This document shows, one piece after another, positions 43,306 to 52,004 of a stretch of 64,000 bases of DNA; the first letter of the stretch is position 1; every line of letters begins with the position of its first letter. Origin of the DNA: Streptomyces acidicola (GTDB taxonomy: Bacteria > Actinomycetota > Actinomycetes > Streptomycetales > Streptomycetaceae). Both the position numbers and the translations under genes were made by a program. The notes below the pieces were generated by a model. That model was not told where the DNA came from, made no database searches, and saw only the letters and a program-made list of their open reading frames with translations. The stretch is taken from positions 1-64,000 of the forward strand of contig NZ_VMNX01000002.1 in the NCBI RefSeq assembly GCF_009377235.1, in the 5' to 3' direction.

Positions 43306-44012
43306 TGGGCGCGTCGGACGGCGCCGCCGCGGACGCCGAACGATCCGATGCCGCCCGCAACCGTGCCCGGCTGCTGGAGGCCGCCCGCCACCTGGTCAGT
43401 GAGCACGGCGCGGAACACGTGACCATGGAAGCGGTCGCGAAAGAGGCCGGAGTGGGAAAGGGCACCCTCTTCCGCCGGTTCGGCGACCGGGACGGCCTCC
43501 TGGTCGCACTCCTCGACGAGGCCGAGGCGGAGTTTGACGAGGCCTACACCTCCGGGCCTCCGCCCCTGGGCCCCGGTGCACCGGCGGCGGACCGGCTGAC
43601 GGCGTTCGGTTGCGCGCTGATCAGCCGCATCGCGGCCGTCTCGGACCTGGGCGCCTCCTTGGCACGCCAGCTCCGCCTCCGAAACCGCAACGCCTCCGCC
43701 ACGGGCCGTGCCTTTCACCGCCACGTCTCGACCCTCCTGCGGGAAGCGGGAGTGGACGGCGACCACGACATGCTCGCCCACGCCTTGCTCGCCTTCACGA
43801 CCATCGAGACGGCGGACTATCTGGGCGGCGAATGCGACATCCCCACCGAGCGCCTCCAGACCACCTGGGCGGACCTGGTACGACTGGTGACTCGACCGGA
43901 CGGCCTGGACGGCGAGGACCGCGAGGCCGACCCGCTCGGCGTCCAGGGGCTCGGCGAACACGTCGGTGTGGCGCCCGCGATCGCCAACGCGGCCTTCCAC
44001 ACCACCGGTTGA
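43305..44012 (+). CDS. TetR-family regulator
   Basis: A 235-residue regulator. The HTH lies at about 20-65 (ARLLEAARHLVSEHGAEH; MEAVAKEAGVGKGTLFRRF). The ligand domain covers about 85-205. The ATG overlaps the Rieske stop (TGATG) and has GGAGAAGG upstream. A regulator co-transcribed with a ferredoxin suggests it controls that gene and perhaps a distant oxygenase. The last 30 residues (DREADPLGVQGLGEHVGV) are a polar extension. Confidence 0.9.
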   Translation: MGASDGAAADAERSDAARNRARLLEAARHLVSEHGAEHVTMEAVAKEAGVGKGTLFRRFGDRDGLLVALLDEAEAEFDEAYTSGPPPLGPGAPAADRLTAFGCALISRIAAVSDLGASLARQLRLRNRNASATGRAFHRHVSTLLREAGVDGDHDMLAHALLAFTTIETADYLGGECDIPTERLQTTWADLVRLVTRPDGLDGEDREADPLGVQGLGEHVGVAPAIANAAFHTTG

Positions 44013-44216
44013 CGCATCCGCGAACTGCCCATCACGGCCTAGGCCCTGCTCTGACCCTGGCATCCCGGGCTGCCGGAATTGAATCCCGCAGGCGCCCGCC
44101 AACTGCCCGGCAGGACGTCCCCGTCGCGCTGCCGGGCCTTCAGGGTTCCGTACACGGACGAGGTCGTGGCCGACCGGCCCCACGGGCCTGATCCACCGGC
44201 GGGGATGCGGTCGCGT

Positions 44217-44515
44217 TCAGCCGGTGGTGACGCGGGCGTTGACCCGGCGCATCCAGTCCTGGTCGGTGTGCCACATCGGGTGGTGGGGTGCCGCGTTGGA
44301 GGTCGGTACGACGCTCTGGAAGCCAGCGGCGAGACAGCGGTCGACGACGAACTCCGCGATGTCCTTGCCGACGGCGTCCTCCTCGAAACGTGTGAGGAGA
44401 GGGGTGTACCCCACGACGCCTTCGCCGAGCACGGCAGGCACTCCACGGCGGCGGGCGAAGCCGGCCACAGAGTCGACCCAGAGGGCCAGGGTCTGCCGCA
44501 TGGCCTCCCGGTGCG
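44217..44515 (-). pseudogene. C-terminal remnant of a cellulase-like (TIM-barrel) gene
   Basis: The minus strand reads MRQTLALWVDSVAGFARRRG, VPAVLGEGVVGYTPLLTRFE, DIAEFVVDRCLAAGF and HHPMWHTDQDWMRRVNARVT before the stop. From memory this resembles the end of actinobacterial cellulase-like (GH5/GH42-type fold) proteins; GEGVVGYTP carries the position of the nucleophile Glu. About 95 residues remain. The 5' part is missing and the frame meets a plus-strand gene fragment at about 44518. Confidence 0.6.
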
Positions 44516-44517
44516 AC

Positions 44518-44916
44518 CGGCGGCCCGCGTTCGGGCTGAACTTCGACCCCTCGCACTTCGTGTGGCAGGACCTCGACCCGGTCGGCTTCCTGTGGGACTT
44601 CCGCGACCGGATCTACCACGTCGACTGCAAGGAGGCCCGCAAACGGCTCGACGGACGCAACGGCCGCCTCGGCTCCCACCTGCCGTGGGGCGACCCCCGC
44701 CGCGGCTGGGACTTCGTCTCCGCCGGCCACGGTGACGTCCCCTGGGAGGACGTCTTCCGGATGCTGCGCTCCATCGACTACCAGGGCCCCGTCTCCGTCG
44801 AGTGGGAAGACGCCGGCATGGACCGGCTCCAGGGCGCCCCCGAAGCCCTCACCCGTCTCAAGGCGTTCGACTTCGAACCGCCGACGGCTTCCTTCGGCGC
44901 GGCGTTCGGAAACTGA
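44518..44916 (+). pseudogene. C-terminal remnant of a sugar phosphate isomerase/epimerase gene
   Basis: The plus strand reads FGLNFDPSHFVWQDLDPVGF, IYHVDCKEARKRLDGRNGRL, LPWGDPRRGWDFVSAGHGDV and YQGPVSVEWEDAGMD. This is the second half of a xylose-isomerase-like TIM barrel, with metal ligands in DPSHF, HVDCKE and EWED. The first half is absent; upstream sequence is the antisense of the cellulase-like fragment, so no proper start exists. Full-length relatives have about 320-340 residues; about 130 remain. Confidence 0.75.
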
Positions 44917-44964
44917 CGTCCCTCCTTTCTCCATCCCTCTTTCTCCGAGCCTCCTTCTCCGAGA

Positions 44965-44999
44965 GTGGGGAAGGCGTTTCCCCGACGCGCCTTCCCCAC
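44965..44999 (+). terminator. Terminator after the truncated isomerase gene
   Basis: GTGGGGAAGGCG at 44965-44976 pairs exactly with CGCCTTCCCCAC at 44988-44999, 11-base loop, 49 bases after the stop. Confidence 0.8.
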
Positions 45000-45408
45000 G
45001 CATGCCGCCGGCCCGCTGTTCAGGACGTGTGCGGCCCGATGACGACCGCACCGCCGCAACCGCAACCGCAACCGGGAGCGGAAGCGGAACCAGCGGTCAC
45101 CGACCTGCACTTACGGCATCCGCGAGCTGACTCGCCCTCCTCGTAGGCGCGTTGCCTGCGGGGCCTGCCCACTTCTCAGCGTTCCGGGGTCAGCGCAGCC
45201 GCCGCCGCACCCGAAGCTCCCGCGGCGTCCATAGATCCCTCACGTCGGCCTCGCCTGACCGGCACCCCACCGGAACGCTCCTCGCGCCACCCATGACCGG
45301 CGCCCACCGACCCACTCCCGCCGTGAATCAGTCCCTCCGACCGACTCCGACCGCGCCGAGTGGACCCCCACCACACACAACAGTTTCCCGACCCACGAGA
45401 GGTACCCC
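45000..45408. other. Intergenic stretch, no gene recognised
   Basis: Contains a short CCGCAA triplicate (45053-45072) followed by GGAGCGGAAGCGG, then ordinary high-GC sequence. Presumably carries the promoter of the secreted isomerase gene at its end; no clear promoter consensus or operator copy was found. ACGAGAGGTACCCC, a weak ribosome site, precedes the next start. Confidence 0.5.
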
Positions 45409-46449
45409 ATGAGCCGCACCACACCTCACGACCCCGAACTGGCCCACCGGCTGAGCCGAAGAGGCATGCTCGGCGTGGCCGCGGGCGCCACCGCCGCCGC
45501 TCTCCTGGGCACGGCCGCGTCTCCCGCCTCGGCCGCCACTTCTGTCACGGCCGAGGCGGCGGGCCGGGGCCGTCCCGTCCTGCCGCCCGGGCGGCTCGGC
45601 ATCCAGCTGTACAGCCTGCGCGACAAGGTCTCCACGCTCGGTTTCGCGCCTGTCTTCGCCGAACTGGAGAAGTACGGGTACGACGAGGTCGAGTTCGCCG
45701 GCTACACGCAGGGCTCCGCGGGTCCCATCACGCTCGCGCAGCTCAAGCGCCTGGCCCGCAACCACGGCCTGAACCCGATCGGCAGCCACGTCGGCTACTA
45801 CTCCAGCGACCCGAACGCGTACACGTTCGCGCAGAATCTGAACAAGGTCCTCGACGACGCCCAGGCTCTTGGCCTGAAGCACATCGGCACCGCCGCCGGC
45901 CCGTTCCGCTACGGCTCGACCGTCGACGCGTGGAAGCGGGCCGCCGAGGAGTTCAACACCTACGGCGCGGCGGCCAGGGCCCGGGGCATGAAGTTCTACC
46001 AGCACAACCACTCCGAAGAGTTCTCCTTCGCCACCGACAACCCCAAGGTCCGCCTCTACGACGTGCTGCTCGCCGAGACCGACCCCGACCTGGTCCACCT
46101 GGAGATGGACATCTACTGGGCCTATGTCGCCCAGTTCCGCTTCTCCAAGCGGCCCGACGGCACACCCGCGCCCTTCGAGCCCATCGACTACGTACTCAAG
46201 CAGCCGGACCGCTACCCGCTCTTCCACGTCAAGGACGGCGTCCATGACCCGTCGAACCAGTACGGCTACCGCATGGTCGACGTCGGCGACGGCGACATCG
46301 ACTACCAGCGATTCATCTCGGCGGTCACCCGCCTTCAGGGCGAACGCCCGGCCCACCACTGGCAGGCCGAGTTCGACAACCCCACCGACTCGTTCTCCTT
46401 CGCCCGCCGCTCCAGCGCGCACCTGCACTCCCTGCGCGAGAAGCAGTGA
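45409..46449 (+). CDS. Secreted sugar phosphate isomerase/epimerase-like TIM-barrel protein
   Basis: A 346-residue protein with a Tat signal (LSRRGMLGVAAGATAAALLG, residues 15-34, ending near PASA). The mature part is a xylose-isomerase-like barrel: LGIQLYSLRDKV, YDEVEFAGYTQG, GSHVGYYS, HNHSEEF, LEMDIYWAYV, LFHVKDG and HHWQAEFDN supply the metal ligands. Export is common for this subgroup in soil bacteria, and the substrate is unlikely to be phosphorylated. It may act on extracellular sugars from rhamnoside breakdown. It converges on the second rhamnosidase with a strong terminator between them. Confidence 0.9.
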   Translation: MSRTTPHDPELAHRLSRRGMLGVAAGATAAALLGTAASPASAATSVTAEAAGRGRPVLPPGRLGIQLYSLRDKVSTLGFAPVFAELEKYGYDEVEFAGYTQGSAGPITLAQLKRLARNHGLNPIGSHVGYYSSDPNAYTFAQNLNKVLDDAQALGLKHIGTAAGPFRYGSTVDAWKRAAEEFNTYGAAARARGMKFYQHNHSEEFSFATDNPKVRLYDVLLAETDPDLVHLEMDIYWAYVAQFRFSKRPDGTPAPFEPIDYVLKQPDRYPLFHVKDGVHDPSNQYGYRMVDVGDGDIDYQRFISAVTRLQGERPAHHWQAEFDNPTDSFSFARRSSAHLHSLREKQ

Positions 46450-46480
46450 CCGGCGCACGCGCGTAAGTCAGTGACGTGAC

Positions 46481-46517
46481 GGCTGGCCGGGGCCCGTTCC
46501 TCGGGCCCCGGCCAGCC
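46481..46517. terminator. 16-bp perfect-stem terminator between convergent genes
   Basis: GGCTGGCCGGGGCCCG at 46481-46496 pairs exactly with CGGGCCCCGGCCAGCC at 46502-46517 over a five-base loop. Serves both the isomerase and the second rhamnosidase. Confidence 0.85.
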
Positions 46518-46527
46518 GGTCCGGGGT

Positions 46528-49359
46528 TCAGTCCTTGGCATCCCCGATCGGCAGCCCGGCAAGAGCCTGTTCGACTGCTGTCAGGACCTCCACAGGTGCT
46601 TTGTCCAGCGGTTCGCGGAGTTCGCGTCCGGACTTCCACCGTGTCGTCCGGCGGAAGGTGTCAGCGCGTGTCGCGTCGATGCCGGCTATCGCACCGAGCA
46701 CCGCCTGGTATGCCTGCTGATCGTCGATGATCGTGGCCAGGCTGCTGCTGAGAGTCAGCCGGCTTCGCGATGGAGCGGGCTTCGGATGGTCTTCGACCCA
46801 CATGTGGGTACCGCTTCCGACCATGAATCTGTCCCCGGAGGGAAGTTCGACGACGGCACTGGTGTTGGGCGGTACCTGTGCGTGAATGTGCACTTTGGGA
46901 CCTTCCCGACGCCAGCCCGCGCTTGCGCGTCCATACGGTGTCTCGTGCCACGCCGAAGCGTCGTCCAGGTCGTTGAGCACGGTGGGCGCGATCCGGATCA
47001 CGCGGTATGCCGGTTCCAGGGGAGAGAGACCGGCGACGTGCGTGTGGAGCCAGTCGGCCACGGCGCCCAGGGCGTAGTGGTTGAACGAGGTCATCTGCCC
47101 AGGGTTGATCGATCCGTCTTCGAGCATCGAGTCCCAGCGCTCCCACACGGTGGTGGCACCCATCGTCACCGGGTACAGCCACGACGGGCACTCTGTCTGG
47201 GTCAGCAGCCTTGAGGCGGCGTCCGCGTGACCCGTGGAAGAGAGTGCCTCACAGATGATCGGGGTGCCGACGAAGCCGGTGGAGATGCGGTAACCGGCGG
47301 CGCGGACGAGGTCACGCAGGCGATCGCCCAGCGCTTGGCGTTGCGCACCGTCCACCAGACCGAAAACGATGGTGAGGGCGTAAGCGGTCGGCGCATCGGA
47401 CATCATGCGGCCGCGCGGGGTGACGTAGGCGTTGCGGAAGGCCTGCGCGATGCGTTCGGCCAGGTCTGCGTAGCGGCGCGCGTCGGCGTCCCGGCCGAGC
47501 AGGGCGGCCGTCTTGGCGGTCAGATCCGCTGACCGGAAGAAGTAGGCCGTGGCCACGATGCCGGCGTCGGCCTTCGCGTCGCCGGGCCTCTCGGGTGGTG
47601 CGTCGGGGTCGAGCCAGTCGCCGAACTGCAGCCCCTCCTCCCACAACAGGGTGTCCTTTGTCCCGGACCCCCCTGTCCTGGACTCCACGACATCGACCCA
47701 CGCAGCCATCCCACGGAAGCACCGCTGAAGGATGTCGCGGTCCGCGAAGCGCTCCCACAGGACGGACGGTACGACCGTGATGGCGTCCCCCCAGGCGGCG
47801 ACCGGTTGGAAGAGACCGGGCACCTGCGGGATCACGGCCGGCACAACCATGGGCACGACACCGTTCGCCGCCTGCTGCTCGTGCATCACGTCGTCCAGCC
47901 AGGACCTCAGGAAGGCGCCGCAGTCGTAGAGGAAGGTGGCAGTCGGGGCGAAGACCTGGAGGTCGCCGGCCCAGCCGAGGCGCTCGTCGCGTTGCGGGCA
48001 GTCCGTCGGGACGGAGAGGAAGTTACCGCGCATGCCCCATACGACGTTGTCGTGAAACCGCTGCAGGAGTGCGTGCGAGGTGGTGAAGCCACCGGTTCTC
48101 GGCATGTCGGTGTGCACGACGGCGGCCGACACCTGATCCGGCGTGAGTGTGCCGGGCCAGTTGTCGACCTGCACATAGCGGAAGCCGTGGAAGGTCCACC
48201 TGGGTTCCCAGGTCTCCTCTCCCTCTCCGCTGAGAACGTAGTGGTCCGTCGCGGCGGCGTTGCGCAGCGGCCGGGTGCCGAGTTCCCCGTGTTCCAGCAC
48301 CTCCGCGTGGAGCAGGGTGACGACATGTCCTCGCTCCCCACTGACGCGGATGCGGACGCGACCGACGAGGTTCTGCCCGAAGTCGAGGACGGTCTTGCCA
48401 CTCGGCGTGGTCAGGACCCGTTCGACGGATCGGCGCTCGACGACACGGACCGGCGGCAGGGCGCGAGGGGTGGGAGTGACGTCCGGCACGGCGACCAGGC
48501 GCACTGGTGCCCAGGCCGAGTCGTCGAACGACGGACCCGACCACCCCGGCATGCGCAGTCGGGCGTCGTAGTGCTCGCCCTGGTAGAGGCTCGCCGACAC
48601 GACCGGCCCCGGTGACCAGCGCCACCGCTCGTCCGTGAGGACCGTCTCCGTGGTCCCGTCCTCGTATTCGAGCGTGAGCTGAGCGGCCGCGGCCGGAGCA
48701 CCTTGGTAGAAGCGGCGCGCGGCGTCCCGGAAGCCGAAACGCTCGGTGTACCAGCCGCCGGTGAGGGCGATACCCAGGGTGTTGCGGCCGGGGCGGATAT
48801 GAGTGGTGACGTCCGCCGCGTCGAGATGCACACGCCACTGGTAGCTGGTCCAGCCGGGTTTCAGTTCCGCGTCGTCGACCGCGGCTCCGTTGACGTGAAT
48901 GTCGTAGGCGCCGAACGCGGTGGAGTGCAGCAGAGCTCGACGCACCGCGCCCCGGACGTCGAAGTCGGCTCGCAGGAGGTGGGGTGCCTCGGAACCGGAG
49001 CCGATGAAGCGGGCCTGCCAGTGGCCGGGGAGCAGGAAGCCTGCTGTGATCTCCGCGTCCGCGCTCCACGGGGAACTTGATCCGTCGTGTCCGTGGACCC
49101 GGACACGCACCCGGACCGTCTCGCGGGGTTCGAGCGGTGGGAAGGGCCAGGGGACATGGACAGCGTCAGGTCCGACGATCCGAACGGTCGTGGTCACGCC
49201 CTGGCGTGAGACGGCGACCTCGGCCGCGGCCTGCATCCACGAGGGCAGCGCGGTGGTGGTCTTCCAGGAGAGCGAAGGGCAGGGGACAGGCGTGAAGGTG
49301 TCGTCGGTCCAGCCGATGCGGACGGCGTGGACGAGCACCTCGTGTTCCGTCGTCGTCAC
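46528..49359 (-). CDS. Cytoplasmic GH78 alpha-L-rhamnosidase
   Basis: A 943-residue enzyme without a signal peptide. Order: short N-terminal fibronectin-like part (SLSWKTT), two beta domains (about 110-400; AFGAYDIHVNG, ALTGGWYTERFGF), then the GH78 barrel (about 425-760) with TDCPQRDERLGWAGD (about 450-464) and ATTVWERWDS (about 731-740). A C-terminal beta domain follows, and then an extra helical tail of about 75 residues (SSLATIIDDQQAYQAVLGAI) not needed by the family. The start GTG overlaps the MFS stop (GTGA). It hydrolyses rhamnosides imported by that MFS protein, probably without prior cleavage outside. Confidence 0.92.
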   Translation of the reverse strand: MTTTEHEVLVHAVRIGWTDDTFTPVPCPSLSWKTTTALPSWMQAAAEVAVSRQGVTTTVRIVGPDAVHVPWPFPPLEPRETVRVRVRVHGHDGSSSPWSADAEITAGFLLPGHWQARFIGSGSEAPHLLRADFDVRGAVRRALLHSTAFGAYDIHVNGAAVDDAELKPGWTSYQWRVHLDAADVTTHIRPGRNTLGIALTGGWYTERFGFRDAARRFYQGAPAAAAQLTLEYEDGTTETVLTDERWRWSPGPVVSASLYQGEHYDARLRMPGWSGPSFDDSAWAPVRLVAVPDVTPTPRALPPVRVVERRSVERVLTTPSGKTVLDFGQNLVGRVRIRVSGERGHVVTLLHAEVLEHGELGTRPLRNAAATDHYVLSGEGEETWEPRWTFHGFRYVQVDNWPGTLTPDQVSAAVVHTDMPRTGGFTTSHALLQRFHDNVVWGMRGNFLSVPTDCPQRDERLGWAGDLQVFAPTATFLYDCGAFLRSWLDDVMHEQQAANGVVPMVVPAVIPQVPGLFQPVAAWGDAITVVPSVLWERFADRDILQRCFRGMAAWVDVVESRTGGSGTKDTLLWEEGLQFGDWLDPDAPPERPGDAKADAGIVATAYFFRSADLTAKTAALLGRDADARRYADLAERIAQAFRNAYVTPRGRMMSDAPTAYALTIVFGLVDGAQRQALGDRLRDLVRAAGYRISTGFVGTPIICEALSSTGHADAASRLLTQTECPSWLYPVTMGATTVWERWDSMLEDGSINPGQMTSFNHYALGAVADWLHTHVAGLSPLEPAYRVIRIAPTVLNDLDDASAWHETPYGRASAGWRREGPKVHIHAQVPPNTSAVVELPSGDRFMVGSGTHMWVEDHPKPAPSRSRLTLSSSLATIIDDQQAYQAVLGAIAGIDATRADTFRRTTRWKSGRELREPLDKAPVEVLTAVEQALAGLPIGDAKD

Positions 49360-50660
49360 CGGGCGTCTCCGGCAACAGGGGCACCCAGGGTGCGCGGCGC
49401 CGCCAAGGACGCGTCGGCGGCACGGTCGCGGCGGATGATCAGCATGCCGATGAATCCCGAGACGAGCGCGAAGACAGTCAGCAGGTAGTACAGGCCGGAC
49501 GGGCTCCAGTCGATCAGCGCCGGAGTGACGAGCGCGAACGCCGACGCGACGAAGCGGGCGATGGCCATGGTGGCGCCCTGAACCGTCGCCCGGGCATTGA
49601 CCGGAAACGACTCCTGAGTCCAGATCTTGTACAGCGCCTCACCGACGAACGGGAAGCCGATGTTGTAGAGGACGAGCGCGGCGATCATCGCGGGCAGGAT
49701 GACACCACCGGTGATGGCGATCAGCAACTGGCACGAGGCGAACACCACGACGCCCGCAGCGAAGAACCGGCTGCGCCACTTCGTGTCGGCGATACGGGTG
49801 AACACGATGGTCCCGGCGAGGCCGACGAGCGTGGTGGCGAAGGACAGCGCGGTGGCGACGGTCTGGGAGGTGCCGCCGACCGTGACGAGGAAGTAGGTCT
49901 TGAACGAGCCGAAGGTGTTCGCGACGAGAGTGAAGAACAGGTAGAACAGGGCGGTCAGGAGGATCATGACGCGGAAGGTCCGGTCGCGGAACAGTGCGCG
50001 CAGCGGGAGCGCCCGGAGGGGGTCGACCCCGGTGGCGGTGTGCCGGGCGTCGGATTCCGCCTCCAGTTGCCGGAACGGTGTGTAGAAGGTGCGGAACGCG
50101 AAGGTCGCGACGGCGAGTGCCGCGAGCGTCGCGAAGATCAACCTGATGCCCAGCGTGCCGAGCGTGGACACGGCGAAACCCAGGGAGGTGGCGAACACCA
50201 CGCCGGCGGTCCACATCACGTGGGTGAACGCCACGAGCCGGCCCTGAGTGCCGGCCGGGGCCCTCTCGGACAGCACGGCGATCGAGGTCGGCAGGTCCGC
50301 TCCGGCCGCCATCCCGATCAGGATGACGCCGACGACGAGAACAGTGGAGTTGGGTGCGAGGGCCACCGCGACGGCAGCCGCGGCGTACAGCAGGATGGTC
50401 AGGGAGAAGACCCGTCCGCGGCCGAAGAGATCGGCGACGCGACCTCCGGTCAGGGCGCCGACCGCGATGAACAGCGTCAGGGTCGATCCCAGTACGCCCA
50501 CGGTCCAGACATCGAGTCCGAAGCTCTCCTTCCACAGAGCCAGCCCGAGACCGACCGAGATGATGGCTCCCGAGTCGAGGAATGAGGCCATGCCGGCCGC
50601 CACGGCCAGCATCCAGTGTCTGCGGTCGAGCTGTGGCGAGCCCGCGTTCGTCTCCGCCAT
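49356..50660 (-). CDS. MFS sugar (rhamnoside) importer
   Basis: About 434 residues with 12 helices. Sugar-porter style motifs: GGRVADLFGRGRVF (loop 2-3) and ELAxxxxR-like FTRIADTKWRSRFF. The start at 50660 has GGAG within nine bases; the ATG at 50672 is also possible. It overlaps the cytoplasmic rhamnosidase by GTGA, so both form one operon. Two operator-like sites upstream and the divergent LacI gene suggest sugar induction. The import of intact oligosaccharide or glycoside is inferred from the coupled hydrolase. Confidence 0.9.
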   Translation of the reverse strand: MAETNAGSPQLDRRHWMLAVAAGMASFLDSGAIISVGLGLALWKESFGLDVWTVGVLGSTLTLFIAVGALTGGRVADLFGRGRVFSLTILLYAAAAVAVALAPNSTVLVVGVILIGMAAGADLPTSIAVLSERAPAGTQGRLVAFTHVMWTAGVVFATSLGFAVSTLGTLGIRLIFATLAALAVATFAFRTFYTPFRQLEAESDARHTATGVDPLRALPLRALFRDRTFRVMILLTALFYLFFTLVANTFGSFKTYFLVTVGGTSQTVATALSFATTLVGLAGTIVFTRIADTKWRSRFFAAGVVVFASCQLLIAITGGVILPAMIAALVLYNIGFPFVGEALYKIWTQESFPVNARATVQGATMAIARFVASAFALVTPALIDWSPSGLYYLLTVFALVSGFIGMLIIRRDRAADASLAAPRTLGAPVAGDAR

Positions 50661-50700
50661 GAGGTGCTCCATTCTTCACCGGAGGCCTTCCGCCAACCAG

Positions 50701-50794
50701 TGGTAATACGTTTCAATGACGTTGCGGGCAATGAGAACGGCGTAGGCGTAGCTCCGTCAAGAGGTCGGCAAGCAAAGTGGTGAAACGATTTACT
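50701..50794. promoter_or_regulatory. Two LacI-type operator sites between MFS and LacI genes
   Basis: TGGTAATACGTTTCAA at 50701-50716 and TGAAACGATTTACT at 50781-50794 (reverse complement AGTAAATCGTTTCA) share TAA-x-x-CGTTTCA in opposite orientation, 80 bases apart. Spacing suits looping repression. They differ from the ABC-island sites, which have a symmetric AACGTT core. Confidence 0.6.
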
Positions 50795-50834
50795 GAGTCG
50801 CATGCGACATCACGCACAGTGACGCAGAGAGGGA

Positions 50835-51917
50835 TCAGACGCCGATGGTGGAGGCCCGCACCACCAGCTCGGGCGTGAACTCGATCTTGGGGGCGACGCG
50901 TTCCTCGCCCGCGCGTTCGGAGCCACGCAGCAACGCGATCTCGTCCAACAGCAGGTCCGCCGCGGCTGTCCCCAACTGGGCATGCGGTGTCCGCACCGTA
51001 CTCAAGGGGACGATGGTGGACTGGGCGAACTCGATGTCGTCGTAGCCCATGACCGCGATGTCCTCCGGTACGCGAACGCTCCGGCCCGCCACGAAGGAGC
51101 TGACGATGCCGATGGCCAGCAGGTCGTTGACACAGAAGAGCGCGTCGGGGCGGTCGGCGGGCCTGCGGCGGGCGAGCCGGTCGGCGCAGGCGATGCCGGC
51201 CTCCACGGTGCGCTCGGGCACGGAAATGATCTCCAAAGTGGCGTCGGCCACTGTTTCGATCACGGACAGCGCTCCCCGCTGCCGGTCCGCGATCTGTTGC
51301 AGGTCCAGCGAGGACGCGACGAACCCGATCTTGCGACGGCCCAGTTCGATGAGGTGCTGGACGGCGAGTCGAGCGCCCGCGACATGGTCCGTCGAAACCG
51401 ACGCCTGGACGGGGGAAACCGCGCGTCGCGCGCTGAGCACACTCGCGATGCCGCGCCGCCGCAAACGCGCCAGTTCGGCTTCCACGTCACCCACCGGCGA
51501 GATGATGACGCCGGCCACGCGCTGCTGCTCGAAGAGTTGTAGATACTCGCGCTCGCGCATGCGGGAGCCGGTGTCGTTGGCCATGAGTAGATACATGTCC
51601 TGAGCCGACACGCGCCGCTCGATCGCCGCGGCGATCTCCGGAGTTGTCGCGCTCGCCAACTCGAACGCCACGTACCCGATCACCGGGCTGACACCGGTCC
51701 GCAGCGTGCGTGCGGCGTCGTTGGGCACGAAACCCAGCGTTTCCACCGCCTGCCGGATCCGTTCCCGAGTCGCATCCGAAAGCTTGCGGGGTTTGTGGAA
51801 GTAGTTCGAGACCGTGGCCTGGGACACCTGGGCGAACTCGGCGACGTCGCGAATCGTGACCTTGTTCAGGAATCCTCCCCAGCCCAGTCCTTGCCCGTGT
51901 GGCCTGCCGCGTTTCAT
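50835..51917 (-). CDS. LacI-family regulator of the MFS-rhamnosidase operon
   Basis: A 360-residue frame. The HTH is KVTIRDVAEFAQVSQATVSN (about 19-38), then hinge NDAARTLRTG and the PBP-like sensor (about 78-350; YVAFELASATTPEIAAAI, VAGVIISPVGD, VPEDIAVMGYDDIEFAQ). The in-frame ATG is at 51917, but GGGGAGGATTC stands right before a CTG at 51869 that would begin (L)NKVTIRDV, the usual position for this family. A CTG start is therefore possible. It lies tail-to-head with the MFS gene, which it likely controls through two nearby sites. Confidence 0.88.
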   Translation of the reverse strand: MKRGRPHGQGLGWGGFLNKVTIRDVAEFAQVSQATVSNYFHKPRKLSDATRERIRQAVETLGFVPNDAARTLRTGVSPVIGYVAFELASATTPEIAAAIERRVSAQDMYLLMANDTGSRMREREYLQLFEQQRVAGVIISPVGDVEAELARLRRRGIASVLSARRAVSPVQASVSTDHVAGARLAVQHLIELGRRKIGFVASSLDLQQIADRQRGALSVIETVADATLEIISVPERTVEAGIACADRLARRRPADRPDALFCVNDLLAIGIVSSFVAGRSVRVPEDIAVMGYDDIEFAQSTIVPLSTVRTPHAQLGTAAADLLLDEIALLRGSERAGEERVAPKIEFTPELVVRASTIGV

Positions 51918-52004
51918 CGTAGTCCCGGCGCCGACAGCGACCTGGCCGACCTCGCAGCGGGGTTCCGTGGGACAGGGAAGTTGCCCCTGCCTCCTGTTGC
52001 GGCG

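Noticed and set aside
45053..45085. CCGCAA tandem repeat that resembles a short repeat array
   Set aside because: Only three units with no spacers; far too small for CRISPR and no cas genes are present.
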